DNA of 64,000 nucleotides from Chaetorhynchus papuensis (taxonomy: Eukaryota > Chordata > Aves > Passeriformes > Rhipiduridae). The stretch covers positions 124,001-188,000 of the forward strand of contig VWYX01000345.1 of NCBI GenBank assembly GCA_013396525.1, given 5' to 3'. Shown one piece after another: positions 48,029 through 62,558 of the stretch. Both the position numbers and the translations under genes were made by a program. Positions within the stretch are counted from its first letter, which is position 1; the number at the start of each line of letters is the position of its first letter. The notes below the pieces were generated by a model that was not told where the DNA came from, did not search any database, and worked only from the letters and a program-made list of their open reading frames with translations.

Positions 48029-51000
48029 ATCTAATGGAATTACTGAGAATACTCTTCTGCTCTGAGTCTTGTTTCAGTAGCTGTTTTTTAGTTAAACACC
48101 AGAAATTAGCTTGTATAGAGACCTGATATGGCAGCTGGGAGGATGCAGAGCAGAGACCATCAAATCTGGCTTGTGGTGAATTGGCCTTAATTATTCAAAT
48201 TCATGAGTGGATTTAACAAAAACCAATCATTGCTTTCTTTCTTCCTTCTTTGCCCTCCCTTAGCTTTGCTGGTTCCATTGTTTATTGGTGTCTGTTACAG
48301 TCCAGTCTGCCTGTGACTGGTACAGATAAGCTGGGCTGCTGGATCACAGGCAGGGAGCCACAGATAGGGGGTGAAGGACAGCTTTGCTATTGTCCCTTTA
48401 CTAGAAATTAATTATAGTGACACGAAAGAATAAAAACTGTTCATCAGTTTTAATGGTCAGTGATTTATGTGATAGCTTTAACCTAAAGAAGATTCAGCAA
48501 TTACAGTGAAATTATAATTTCTGATTGAGATAATCTGTATTTATAATTCTAAACCTTGTGTAGAGTTTGTCTAGTCTTTAATGGTAAAGAAATGTGGTGA
48601 TAATGTCAAAATTATTAAAACTGCAAAAATAAAGTGGCAGACTAGCTAAGATCCTATACTGTATTCAGTGAGCCTTTCCCTGAACTGCAGAAGCTGTATT
48701 TAGAAGTATCAGATGATTTTCATGCTTCCTCCATTAAAGCTCAAAGGTATATTCCATATTCTTAGGTTATTTTCTTAAATTTCACTATTGGGATAAAAAT
48801 CAACATTAATTTGCATAGTGCTGAGTTAAAGCCTGGAGATAAAAATCCTGCTGTGGTTCTTCAGTTAGCACAAGTGTAAAGCTGAGAGGAGGTGCTGTTC
48901 ATAACTCGGTGTTTGTTGGTCTGATAGCAACATCTGTACCAGTGAATGGAATGGGACAAGACTCCCTGTCTGCAGGGCAAATAGTGCAGCTCAGCTTGCA
49001 TTCCTGCAACTCAGCTCTCCAGCCCCCTTCCCAAGCCTGGACATCTCCATCCACAGTGCTTATGGGGCATTTTTTGCTGTCTCCACTTGGTGTGGTGAAA
49101 GCGGGAGCTGGCTTAGGCCAAAATCGCACTCCTTAACTCGCTGGTGCTGTGAATGCCCGTGCAGTTTTAAACATGTTTTAATCAGACAGTTAAAAGGTAA
49201 GCTTCTTCCATAGAAGAGGAGGAAGAAGAAAATGATAAATGTAAATATTTTAGACGATTTTTGGAGTGGGGAAAATACTATTGTTAATGCATTCATCTAG
49301 TCTAATAATAAATGCCAGCATTTTAATTTTTGATCAGCTACAGCAAAGAAAATGTCAATGTAGTGAACAGCTACACACCATCAACTGTTATTCTCTGAGA
49401 CACAGTTTAATTCTTGATGGCTTTTCGATTTGGAAGTTAAAGAACAGGTAAAGTCATTGTTTTGCAAAAATCCACTTTATGGGCCTTTTTTCATTTTTTC
49501 TTCCTTTTCCAAAAAACACTGCGAACCCCCAAGTAATCCTGCATAGATAGATAGTCTAAAATAGTTGAATGAATGACCTAAGCTCTCACAATGAAGATAC
49601 CATTATTATAAATGGCCTAGATAATTTGGCATCTTTATTTGTTGAGAATCTGACCTAACACAAATTGTATCTTAGACCCAAGCAAACTAGGGTACAATTG
49701 CTGGAACTTCAAGTGCGTGACATTTGTCTAATCCATGATGAAAATGACAGTAACTGATCTCAGCAATATTGTTTTACCCATTGTGTGCTGACTTCAGCAT
49801 TCGAATATGGGACCTATTCAGGCACTGATGCTTACAGATTGTATCTCATTGGTTTTCAAGCCTCCTATTCTTCAGAAAAATGTTCTTAAAATGTGAAATA
49901 ATCTTTCTGGATAAGTATTAAATAGTCTGATTTCTTGTGCCTTCTAAAGCAAACCTTGACAAAGAAAAATCAGTCACTGGCAGCAGATGGGATATGTCTA
50001 ATATAGCTCTGCTTTCTCTTTTTTCTGTGATTAAGTTGTATGTAGACCTCTTGAATATAGAGTTTTCCATATAAAAAGCTGCTATTAAGGCCATGAAGAG
50101 ATTTTCAGGGATTAGCAAGTGTTGCCTGCAACTTTCTGCATTACTTAATACTCACTCCCTATTTCAGTACATTGACTAGTTTCTTTTGTCTCTTTCCCGA
50201 GTTTCTCCATGAAAGCCTTCAGTACTCCCAATTTGGTAAGAAGAGTCATTTTTTCCCATGTGATACTTATCCTATTGATTTTAACAGAAATGCACTTTTA
50301 TTGAGCTTGCAGATATGCAGAATGTGTCTCAAGAGCAGTGAATTTTCTCTGTCTTGGCATCTTCATTCTTAAGAGCCTTTTCAAAATGTAAATTAGAAAC
50401 CAAGCCTACAGAATCAGAAATTTTAGAGCACATGCTAATTGCAGAAATCTGAGATGGTTACTCTGAATGGTAGGTTGTCAGTCAGGCTTGCATTAATGTG
50501 AGCTCTGAGGATTTGTATTGCTAGCTTAGAGTAACTCAAGAGGAAGCAAAAATCTTTTCTCTCACAGGGATGGCAGAGCTAACTCCCACCTCTACCCACT
50601 TGCCCCTGAAGCTCTTTTAATTATTGTGATCTTGTTAGCATAATTCAACAACTTTAAAAATTAATTCAAAGGAGATCAGTTAGAAACTGAAATGGTGTTT
50701 CTCACACTGCAAAATTACGGCGTTACACAGAGATCTAAATTACTGGGAAGCTATGGGGCAATTCAAGTGTTTCTAGGCTTTTTTGGATTACAGGATTTTT
50801 GAATCAATAAATTCTCATAGAAACCAGTTGACAAACTAACCAACACCTCAAAATCCTGCAGCTAGTTTTTGCTTTTAAGCTGTAGGGTTATAAATAAATA
50901 TATTCATATGAAGGTGTGGGGGATATTTCCTGAGTGGGTAATAACTCTTCAGTTAAAGAAAGTTCATGTTTTAGATAGATTAAATATGTTCAGAGCACTG

Positions 51001-54000
51001 CATTTGAAAGAGTAATTTTTTGGAGTGCACTGGAAGGGAAAACGTGGTCCGATAGAACAGTAAATGAGTTGAGAGACGTAGTGCTGTAGTCAGTGCTTCC
51101 AAGAGGCACGGAAATCACTCAGCAGAGGTCACTGTATTTCTGTCTTAGAGTGAGGGTCAAGAAACCCACGATGTCATGTCTTTACAGTGACAGGAGTGTC
51201 TGAAGGATTCTTTGTCTGTCCTGCAGGTGGAAGCAGCAGGAGCCGTGATGCTGCAGGGGTGGCTCTTGCTGAGGCAGTTCAGCATTCTCACAGACCAGTT
51301 CACACGCCAAACTCACAGCCTTGCTTGCAAGTTTTCAAGGCTGACTTGTTGGTCTTGAATATATTGCTTTATTATCATGACAAGGAGGTTTCAAGAACTG
51401 TGTATTGACATAAAGACAAACAGGGTATTCTTACCAGCTGATGGCAGAGTTGAGAGTTGTAGTGCAGCTGGTTTGCCTTTGCAAAGAAATGGAGGTGTGA
51501 AAATTTCTGGGAAAGTTACAATAGTGGGCAACAGCAGGGGAGATTCCAGGCCTGAATTCAGAGCAGGCTACAGACTGCCAAAATGCTCTCAGCATCCTTG
51601 CCATGGTTTTTGAAGAATTACAAAGCTAGAAACAAGATAAATCAGTCTGATTTAAATCATACAGGGAATGGCTCAAGCAGGTTTGGGAATTCTGCTCTCT
51701 TTCTCTGTAGAATTATAATAAACCTTTCTATTAAATTTCTTTCTTAAGCCTGCCTCTTCTAATGAAGACAAAGAACACAGTGGTTGGTAGCACAACAGAC
51801 ATCATATGTGTGTAATGATGACTAAAGAAGCTCTGGGAAACAGTACAAAACATCTACTGACGGAGGGAAGAAGGGGATGTCTCTCACATCCAGCAGATGT
51901 ACTAAATAGTTTCGCTGTCTTGTGCCGGAAACAAATGTACCAGGAATGTCTTCACAGAGTTAGGCTCTGTGACAGGAATTCTTTCACCAGCTCAGTAACT
52001 TTCTTTGTGTACGACTGCAGAGTAAGGTCTTCCAAACCTAATTTGGCCAAACTGTAAGCCATATGAGTTTTGTCTTTATTGTGTCTTGCCTTGCCTGAAA
52101 CTTCTGAGTACCAGCATGTGATTTTACTTCACCACAGCAGTGGTACAGGCGAGATTTTGTGCCCTGGAGTGAGAGCTGGGAAAGGTACTAATGCGTGTGG
52201 AATTGCACAGCACAGGAAAGAGAGATCTAGAGATGACTGCTATGCACAGTAGGTGAGAGCAAATGTAACAGCAGCAGAGAGTATCAGAGGATCTTTAATG
52301 TGGTGAGTGTATTTATGTTTTTGCCTGGTGAGACTGTCACTGCCAGCTGAGCTGCACAGTGGGGGTGAAAATAGCACATGTATGCACGTTTGGTGCAGCT
52401 GTATTTAGGACATCATCTTTTAAGTCAAACCCTGTCTTCTTTTATCTAGTAAGAGCAGTTATGCAACCACTGCAGGAATGGCAAGAGGCACAAGACAGGA
52501 AATGTTTCTGATGAGGATAAAAAGTGAATTGAGCTGGTAGACAGAAGCTCTTCTGGCTTATAGGAAAAGTAGAATAGGAGATCCTTCCAGAGTCATGCTG
52601 ATGCTGAAAAATGTGTGCAGGAAAGAAAAGTGAGAAGTTGGAAGAAACAGGCAGAAAAGCAGGGAGAAGGATGAGACACAAGGCGAATTAGCTGGGGGTA
52701 TAAATGAAGCCTGGAGAGATGGCCCAGTGTACATTAGCAAAAAACAGCACAGGAAAGGTGAAGCAGGATGGAAGAAATTTGGGTTGGACTGGGCTGAGAA
52801 ATGAGCAGGAAATTAGAAATAAGATTTAACGTGGGTTGCAGGTTGCTCTGTTTATGTGAATATCTGGGCAATGAACTCTTCCACAGCAGTCACTATTATA
52901 TTACACAGCAATAAATGCTATGCCACCTACACATTTCCTATCTGTTGCTAACACAGAGGACACTGTACACACCTTTGACCAAAAGCCACAGCAGGTCTTG
53001 CAGATAATTACCTCAATTTTCCATTTCCAGATATTGATTATCCAGTGAGGACAGTAAAGTTGAAACTGTAATGACTGGACTTTTCATACCCAGTCTTTGT
53101 AGTCTTGGTGGTAGCTCAGGCTACTCTGGGCACTTTAGCATTTCCAACGAACTAGTTCTACACTAGGGATGGGCAATAACTTGCTACCAGAATCATTTCT
53201 ACTTGCATCCCTGTATCAAAATATGTAGTATTCTGGGGACTGATGCAACCACACAGGTTCTTTTATTCAGCCTGTAAGTAACAAAGACAACTAACCCTCT
53301 TCTGCCGCTCAAATTGCTCCCAGGGACTTCTGGACAGCCATGAGACAGATTTCTTCTCTGTGTAAATATTTAAGCAGTTCTCCTTTTACCTGATCACATA
53401 TGGTTGTTGTACATTTTTAGCGGTACATTTTTATCCATGTACGAACTATGCACTCAAACTCTAATATGTTTTCTGGTCTGTTACCCTCATCATACTTACA
53501 CTTTAATGGATGAGCTGCACTAAAGGTATCTTATGTAAACTTCTGATAGTTCTTCGATGGCCTACAGACATCTTGATCATTAGTCCATTACCTATGTGCT
53601 TATCCATTAACAATCCCAAGCCATTCAGTTGCAAAATATTGGTAATTCTAAATACAAGCTTCCTGTGCCTAGTGCCTGCTTTAAAATTACTGTAATAAAC
53701 AATTGTAAACCCCAGATTTAGACCTTGAGCTGGGACCAGGCCACAGTCATATGCCAGGGGCCAGGGCAACTGAAGAGGTAGTGTATTAGGTTATGTTATC
53801 CTTTTTCAATTTAATGGCTACAAAGTAGTGTATTTGTAGTGCCTTACTTTATGTTATTTTGTGCATGCAGGAGACAAAATTTCCTTTTTGAACAAGGCAT
53901 TGATGCTTTGAATCACTGAGAATGCCATTTGCTGAAATTTCTCTTCCACAAGCCAAGAAGGGCACAGATCCAAACTGATGCTAAGCACTCTGTAGAATTT

Positions 54001-56546
54001 CTTAAAATGTAATTCCTCATTTGTAGTAAACTTCACAAAAAGGTACTTGTCACGTACTCATACCTTCTTGCTAAATTGTCAAGGAGCCCAGTCCAAATCA
54101 CAAAAATAATTCAGCCCATATAATACATTTTAAATGTTATCAGGTTTTAGCAAACTCCACAAAAATTTTTTAGTTTATTTATTTTTAAAAGAAATTCAGA
54201 ACAATTAATGGGTTTTTGTCTGAAAAATGTTTCCAGAAACCCTTTTCTACCAGTGACAGTGGAAAAAGGATGTTAGAACAAGCAGAATAAAAACCTTTTC
54301 CAAAGTAATAGAAATTATTTGCTCAAATGAGAGTTAACGTTTCTGTTGATTATTGTTCAGCTGATATGAAATAAATGTGCTTTGACATATTAATTCTCCA
54401 TAGGGTCACAGTCATCTTTCTAACACATATACTGTCATTTACTTAAAGTCAATTCAGCTGCTAGTGGTGTTATTAACCTTCTAAGAACATTACATCAGAT
54501 GTCTGGTTTCAGACTAGAGCTGTTCTGACACACAGGTTCCCTCTTGCACATGCTGTGGAGGGAAGGAATAAAGCCTTGCAGGCAAGGAACTGAGCTGAGC
54601 AGTGGAAGGTGTCTGGGTTCACCTCCTACAGCTGCTACAGGCTTCCTCTATGGCCACAGGCAAGGCGTTCTGTCAAAAAGCACAAGTCCACACCTCACCA
54701 AATCCTTTTCCCTCAGTGGGTCTCTCTCCCTTCAGTAACATGACAGCATAGTGCATGGATCTTCTTTTGGATATGCACCAACAGGAGACTTTCTGCTCAG
54801 TCTGTTGAAGCTCATGGCCTTGAGTTGAACATCATAGCACCACAGCAGAAAGACATTGTACAAGAAAGAATCCTGACCTCCAAAAAGGTTTCATAAAGAG
54901 GTAGGAGGGAAACACAAAGTTGCTAAGTGGCTTGTTTTAGCTCCTCTACCAGGTCAGCAGTAGGGAGACGAACAAAACCCTAGTCTGTGATGCCTGCTGT
55001 TACTGATCTCAATTTAACAGCCTTCCAGTTGATGTATGGCTTGCTCCCTCTCATTTGAATTGTCACGCACACTTGGTTTTTATCTAGATGACTGGTTTTG
55101 TATGATCTTTTTAAACAGAATTTTACTTTTTACACCTGCTCTCTGGTGTGCCTTTGGTGGACAGACAAGGAAATTCAGTATAGGAGAAAAGTGCTGTGGT
55201 GGCTTTATAGTGGGAAATCAGACTTCTTAAATATAGCATGGTACTGGAATGTATGAAAAATAATTATTTGGTTAGTTAAATGTACCTTATTTCCAAAAGT
55301 CACTTGATATTTTCCTGTCTTACCAGAAGTCCTTTACGTAACAAAGTGGTTAAATAACAGATAAGGAATCTAGGAGTTATGTATAAATGGTCGGTTTTCA
55401 CGATACAGAGGTAACTATAATCTGGATTTATTAGCTGATGGATCAGACAATGATTATGGCAGTGACACCAATTAAGCATCTCTCAATGACAAATTAAAAG
55501 GAATAGGGTGTCCCAGTGGGGACAATGAAACCCAGCGATCTCAGGCTTGGCCACCGCTCTTGGGACAGTTTGGGACAGTCAGGAGAAAGCAAATACTCCC
55601 CCCCCTTACCAAAGGAATGGCCTATTGAATGGCCCTTTAGCTCCAGATCTCTGGATCATTAGATGCCCGCTGGGACAGAGAAGTGTCTCTATGAGAAAAA
55701 TGAGCTCAACTCATTTTCCTCTTTAGGCTGGAAATGAATAAACAGAGTGAGGGTGTGACAGTAATGTATGGAGGTATGAATGCCATGTGGAAGTGGAATA
55801 GACAATCATGATTTAGTGTCCAATGAAATTATCAGGTATACAGACAAGGAAATAAGCAAGGCTGAGTACGGTCTCATAATTCAATTATAGAACTAGTTAT
55901 TACACCGACACTGTAGCACCCACAAACGTCAGTCACTTTAAGAGTAAGTAGACAGAGTCAGAAGAAGATCCATCCATTATTACTAAATACAAAGGCACTT
56001 TGGCTTTGGAAGTCCTTGTGCAAAAATTGCTGAAAGCTGAAGTAATCTGTGAAAAAACTACTGTAAACTTGTCCATATCTTTACTTTTTCCAAAGTACCC
56101 GGCAATGGCTACCCTAGAAATATACAGGCTGGCTGGGCAGACCTTCGGTTTGAACTCCAGTGTCTGTTTCTGTGTTCTTATGGTTACTGCAGACTCAGGC
56201 CTTTGGAACTCTGGTTGGTTTTGGTTTTGTGTGTTTATTCACTGAAGGCTGCTGGAGACAGAGATTTCTCTTGCTCTGTGGATGTACAGTTTTTAATGGA
56301 GTGGGATAGGTCCCTGGTTGTTCCCCAGGGCTTGATATGCTACTTTCATGCACATTGTAATTAAAAGTTAGGTAAGAGCCAATTGAAAATGTGCACAGTA
56401 AACAGAGAATCTAGTTTGACATGCTCATCCCACAGCTAAAGTTCTGCAGTTACTTCTGTGGGAACCTGACACATTTTTTCCTTCCTCTAACTCTTCCACT
56501 TTCACAAGGCTCTCACTTAGAGCCACACAGCTCTTCACTGACCACA
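48029..56546. other. No gene recognised; possible regulatory blocks
   Basis: AT-rich, transposon-free by eye. The 48180-48500 stretch holds GCCTTAATTATTCAAATTC, CCATTGTTTATTGGTG and AGAAATTAATTATAGTGAC, and 55360-55560 holds TAACTATAATCTGGATTTA and ACCAATTAAGCATCTC; both have the texture of conserved noncoding DNA. Two overlapping plus-strand ORFs (51187-51613) have no domain. The 52440-52720 stretch is purine-rich. No exon is supported. Confidence 0.35.
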
Positions 56547-56578
56547 AAAGTAAGTACTGACTAAAGTAAGTACTGACT
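56547..56578 (+). repeat. Tandem duplication, 2 x 16 bp
   Basis: AAAGTAAGTACTGACT occurs twice in perfect succession. Each unit contains a donor-like GTAAGT and a branch-point-like TACTGAC, which is curious but probably incidental. Confidence 0.9.
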
Positions 56579-59500
56579 AGCACAAGGCACTCTGCCTGCA
56601 AGCTTTTTCCTTCAAGACTTCCCTCATGTGTCTTCCAGTGTCCCAGAGACACAAACCTCACACGCGCCGTTGAGGAAGGGAGAGGATATTCCCTGGCACG
56701 GAACCATTTCCTGGCTGTCCCAGAGATGCATTCTCTGGTTATTTCTTTCTAGCACCCCATTTCAGGAACATCCCTGCCAATTTTATAACGTGGAGCACCC
56801 TCTGTAATGAATAACAGCTAATGCTGAATAAACATTCAGAAAGAGTTTGAATCACTTGGTCGTAGAGCATCAGCAGTCAACTCCAAACTAATTTTTCCCC
56901 AGCATTCTGAGTAGGCTTCAGGCCAAATATCAAGCTACAAAAATAATCACTTTTTAATGTATGAGATTAGGTTTCCTTCGGTAACTCAGTGATGGTACCA
57001 ATCAGGATATTTTCTAAAATTCACAAGGACATCGATGAGGGCTGTTGACTAGAAAGATACATAGATTAGAAATATTGTTTTTATTGGTTAGATTCTGATT
57101 TTTGGGTTTTCTTTTTGCCATTAGTACTGGTTTTTTACTATACATATATATTTGGGCAAAAATAGATTGGCTTCACTTTAGTTTATACTGTGTTTGCTGT
57201 GAACAAAATCTGGATCATCAATATTTTACATGAAATTGTATTAAAAGATATGTGTTGTGGTTTTAAAGATCATTTAAACACCTGTCTTATTCATCATTTT
57301 TTTTGTACAATCTTGGATTTTGCCAAGTATAAAATTTGGCTAATGGGCAGATGATAACTCAGTTATATTTTTGAATAATGTTGATTTAACTTGAAGATCT
57401 GCTTGGTGCTTCACTTAAGCAGAATCTAAGGCAACAGGGGTCTATCTGAGTGGAGTTATCTAGAGTACCCTGCTGGAGGTGGGATGTGAAAGATTTTCTC
57501 TGACAGCAACCATGAATGTCTCACCAGATAAGCCTTAAAAGGACCATCAGAGAGGAAATACATTGTAGCACCATGCCAGTGAATTTTGTTAATTAAGAAC
57601 AATGCACGGTTTAGACCCAAGGCTGGGGACAGTTGCTTTGAACTCCCAAGACAATGTTCTGTTTGTACAGCTGGGGAATGACGCAATGTTACTGAGACTG
57701 GCTAGGACAGAAGGCATTCCTTGTAAATGCTCTCTGGTCATTACTCTTTAAGAGGTGAGTCTAAAAGAAGGTAGTATCTATCTTAACCCTGGACATTCTG
57801 AAGGGGAAAAGAAAACAATGAAAAGCTCTTGAGCATCTGAGAGTCTGTTGATCAGAGATTTTGCAATGCATTCTTCCCTCTTGAAGGTGGTGTCCTTGAG
57901 CACATGCACATTCCTATTGCTAGCATATTCCTATTGCTCGAGCAACGTTTGGATCAAATTCCTCTCTTTAAAGTTGATCATTGGCTCAAAATCAGAACCA
58001 CTGGCTCTGAGATGTGCCTTGCCAAATACTTAATTAGGGACTTCTCTTAAACTTGCTGGGCCAGTAGCCCAGAATTGTGACTTCTGCCACTTTGCATTCA
58101 ATCACTTTTCTTCATGTTTCCTTAGTTACCATATAAAACAAAATTTGCAGCAATATTGTGGTGGAATGGGAAGAAAGGAGGATTTCCTAGAAACTTTGTC
58201 TCCTTTATGACAGTAATGGAGAATATAGTTGGCTTGACATATTTCTTGAATCATAACTTCAGTGTTTATTTTACTGATGGCATAATTTCTAGCTGTTGCT
58301 GATACATATGATTTACTGAATGAACTGTGCATTGATCCTGTATTACTGTGAGCTGACTGTAATGAAGCATTTTCTTTCAGACCACCAGAAGGAGCTATTG
58401 AATCCAAAAAGCCTTTCCTTCAAAGCAGGAACTCCTAGTACAGCAGGTCAACCCGTAGGATAATAGAGCAGGCACACTCTTCCTTGGAAGTCAAGCCAAG
58501 GAGCAGATTCTCTTTTGGGGTCTGCATCTTTTTCTGATCCACTGTACTGTAGAATCAAAACTGATTTTACATGGTTTAAGATCCAAAGAGATGGGAAATC
58601 TGTTGAGGCAGGTTTACCCAAACATTTTTCCACAGGGAGTGTGGAACCTGCCGTTTTCCATCAGGTCACAGCTCAGAGATGTTAGGCTAACAGACCTGCA
58701 AAACACTGGAGAGTTAATGGCAATGTCCATAAGGATAAGCAAAACCTGAAGTTTTTCTTATCCATGCTGACTGGCAATCAAAATGCACTGGCCACAGGTT
58801 AAGTGTCTTCTGAGGTGATATGAAGGTGTGCAATTATATACTGTGTCTCATGATCAGATTCATAACATGAGGCATGAGATTTATGGCCTACCTTTTATGA
58901 GTTTGCCCTTTATATTTGACCAGAACCCCTTATGCTAACAGAAAAAAATAGTATTTTGCTTTGGCCTGTCTTCCATTTACACCTTTTTTTGTCTGACAAG
59001 CAGCATGAAAATTTGCGATGATGGTTTGAAGGTGGTTTCTGTGTGAGCCTGTGTGTGTCGCTTTGAATGAATATTTAAATTAATGTTTAAGTAATGCTTA
59101 ATTAATAAAATGCCATTTGTCACTAAGCTTCAAACAGGAATGTGCTATGCAATTTGCTAAGTCAGTGTTTCCAGCATACTAAAAGAACATTTATTTTAAA
59201 CACGTGTATTATGCATGTCTTCGGATTGACACATGGTAAAAATGTGTCTGAGGAATAACTTTTTCTAAATACCTTCAGGCAGTAGTTCAGGCTGATTGAT
59301 CTCAGCACTGGCTTTTGTTTATGTTGACTTTCTTACTTTATAATGTACTTGTTCTCAAGACACTCTGCTAGTACTCAGGCATAAGTCTGCGTGTGTATGT
59401 AGAATAAATCAAATATTGCTCTGGGAAGCTTACAGTGCAAATGGTAACCAGACATGAAAAACACATAATAAAGTAACAGGAGAGCAAGGAGCAAGGAGGA

Positions 59501-61765
59501 ACTGAAGGACAGTTTTGTGGAAAGGAGAAAAGATCTATTGACTGGACGTATATATATTTTGGAGGTTTCATGGGCTTGCTCTTTGTTTTTTGTACCATGA
59601 TAATGTCCAGTAGCTGTTTTCAGAGGTGCTGATCTTGTGTTAGATACTTTGCTGTGCAAAGGTGGAAATTGAAGGTTCTTCCCATCTGAGATTTAGTCAG
59701 TGTGATTGAGATCTAGGAAAAGACTGTTGGAAAATGATTACAAAGAATGGGTAGTATAGACAATGAGTTTTGTGTCAAAAACTCTTTATAAATTTGTAAA
59801 TACTTCTGCTTTTTCTTTGTAGCAGTATCTCACAGAGATTTCTTCTTCCAAAAACAGTTTAACATGCCCTGTGTTCTTTTTCTTGGGAAGTGGGAACTAG
59901 TTTGATGTGGCTATGCATCTGTAATGACCTTGTACCCTGACTATTGACATTTTCTGGAGTTATGGGGCTGTTGTTTTGATTAAAATCAGAAACAACCACC
60001 AATCTGTGTTCAGCAGCATAGTGGGCACTGCGACCATATCAGCCAAAAACGCACATGTTGTCATGCTATGGATTTTCATCCCCAGAGCTCTCTGTCATTG
60101 TGGCACAAACTGCCAGAGGACCTGTCTCGACTTGAGCCTGACTTTCTGCAACAACTGTATCTCATAGGAACAACAGCATCATTAGCACTCAGAAAGTGGT
60201 TTCCAGTCTTGGAAATATATCTTTTCTCACAAAGAAAACTTTCTCCTTTAGATTGTCCATAAACGTGCACCTTAAAGAAAAAAAAATAGCTTTTACTGAA
60301 TTAGAGCAAGACGACACTTCATGTTATTTTGCCTCTCCAACATCAAACTGGTGTTTGAATAATCCTAAAAGAACCTAAATGGACAAGTACATGAAGGCAA
60401 ACAATAAGAAGTCATTTGTGGAAAGAAGCACCTTTCACTGTGCATCAGTGTCTTTAGAAATATGTTACTATCAGTGTATTATTTACAGGGAGATTAATCT
60501 TGTTTTATCTTAATGAAAATAACAAAGCTCCCTTTTGACTCAATCACAGGAAACAGATGACTTTTGTCTGTCCAGTTAAACCTGGCTGAAGTGGCAGCAT
60601 ATACTGTTCTGTCCTTTAAAAATTTGCATCAGATCTGTATGCCTATGTATGTCCCTACAAAATTCTACTTTTCTGTCTTATTCAGGTTGAGGATAATTGG
60701 ACACTGGCTGGTTGGTTTGTTGAACTTTTTGGAAAGGATCCTGGTACTGGGAGTTGAGCTATGGGGTTGCTTTGTTAGGATTTCAAATAATGGTTTTGTG
60801 GTGTGGCTTTTGTAGCCTCTGAACACTGAGGGCTTAATTTTTGCCAGTGCAGGCACTAATGTACAGGAATCCAGCCATGTGCTGTCATCTACAGGTTTGG
60901 AGCATTCCTTAGCTCTTGCATGGTGCTTGGCTTCTTCTGGCCACAGGACTCTGATTATTGGAATAAATGCATTTTTACCGAGTCAGTTTGTCAGTATACT
61001 TAGGACTCCCCTTGGTGAGTCTAATCTGTCCAGTGTCAGTGCAGCTTTTGTATGAGAAGGTATTTGTTGGCAAGAATAAAGGGTTTAAAGTCTGGCCCCT
61101 TTCCAATGTTGCAAATTTGTTACTCATGGTACAGTTACTGACTAGTAGAAGGAAATATATTCAGGACATTTTGACGGCCTCCTCATTCAGTAGCAAACAT
61201 CTGTCTAGAGTCACAGACCAGACCCACAGAGCAAGTAGGAGAAAGTCAATGCATCTTTGAATTCGGTCTCAACACACAGTAGAAGTTTTCAATATTAATC
61301 TCAAGTCACGTCAGCGTTCTGAAGTGTCAGTACATACACTCCCTCCTTCAAGCAGTGCTGAGAAAGAGGCAGTTTCAAGAGTCACTTGGTCCCACCTATG
61401 TTGCTCTACTGGCAGGGGAGAAAATTAAGTGACTGAGCTAGAGACCCAGTTTTGAAAAGATAAATATAGGTAAGAGACAAGTTACCCAAACTAAGTCTGT
61501 TCTTTACAGGCTGGTGCTATGGTGTGGTGGTGTCAATGAGAGCTGAGTGCATCTGCTGTGCCCATGAGGGAAGTGTCTCCCTTGTGTAGCATCTCCCACG
61601 TCCTGTAGCACAGTCTATGCATGCAAACACTGTTAATTGTGGCTACTATATGCAGTTTCCCTTTTTCCTTTCTTCTTTTCAATTTTCCTTTCCGTGCGGG
61701 TAAATCTGCCTCAAGAGGTGGAAAAAGTACTCTGAAGCAGGCTAAGGATCATAAGGTCTTAGCTT
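56579..61765. other. No gene recognised
   Basis: AT-rich DNA. The 59060-59160 stretch contains TTTAAATTAATGTTTAAGTA and TGCTTAATTAATAAAATGCC and a near-octamer ATGCAATT, like a homeodomain/POU-rich element. ORFs at 59975-60815 are short and in conflicting frames. A faint MIR-like text may be present at 61370-61440. Confidence 0.35.
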
Positions 61766-61790
61766 TCCTGTCCTGTCCCGTCCTGTCCTG
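61766..61790 (+). repeat. (TCCTG)5 pentanucleotide microsatellite
   Basis: Five consecutive TCCTG units, the third altered to TCCCG. It probably varies in length. Confidence 0.9.
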
Positions 61791-62425
61791 TCCCTTTGAC
61801 CCTTTTGCCCTAGTCTTCAGATTAGACCATCTGTGAATCTTGTTCTCTAGTGCTGTGCAGAACAGAGTGTGTGACTGATCTCTTGGCACAGCCAGTGTGT
61901 TGCCTTGGTGGGTTGTGTGGGATGAAAAAAGCACAATACTTGCCTTTTCTGTCTGGGACTTGTTTATCTGCATGACATCCAGGCCGCTCTGGGAGAGCTC
62001 TCCCCTTGGTGATTGCTGGCAATCAAAAACAAATCAAATCAAGGCAAAGTTAGAGAAATTCTCCTATACAAAGAGCTGCTTTAAAACAAAGCTGCATTTT
62101 TGTGGTGCATTGTCCTGGCTCTGTGTGAGTCCTGTAAAGAGACAAAGGCGAGCAGGAAGGAAATCTCAGCTGCTTAGTAAATGCCCTAATTTGATTTATT
62201 TACTGCTCCCTTCCCCCACTCAAACTGTTCTGCTAACCTGTTAGTCCCAACTCAGACAAGTAAGACCTGCTAATCTGATTAGTCCTGACACACAGGAGCA
62301 AGGCTGCTGGGAAAAGCTGGACCCTTACAGCTGTTTCAGGCTTCAGCTTCGATCATAACGTTATGGGTTAGCTGAATGTATACTGCAGTGTGACAGAAGC
62401 CCGCAGCATGCACACAAGTGAGCAG

Positions 62426-62558
62426 TGTGACCGTCACTGAAGATTTCTACCCTGGGTCTGAGGCCACTGGAATACAAACCATGTTTCGTGTCACCTTCAA
62501 TGTAGTGACAGAGAAAGTTACCTTCACCTTGGCCGCCTGCCCCTCCGCCACATGGAAG
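62426..62558 (+). other. Exon-like ORF, 133 nt
   Basis: The frame is open for 44 codons, from VTVTEDFYPGSEATG to AACPSATWK, and ends at a good donor (AAG/GTAAGC). Four CpGs lie within it (GACCGTC, TTTCGTG, GGCCGCC, CTCCGCC), unusual for this window. The acceptor side (GCACACAAGTGAGCAG) lacks a pyrimidine tract, which weakens the call. The peptide alternates Val/Thr/Phe like a beta-sheet protein but matches no family I can name. Confidence 0.22.

Noticed and set aside
47724..48065. 113-codon plus-strand ORF
   Set aside because: It contains the 18-bp tandem duplication and has no domain or splice context; it is treated as chance.
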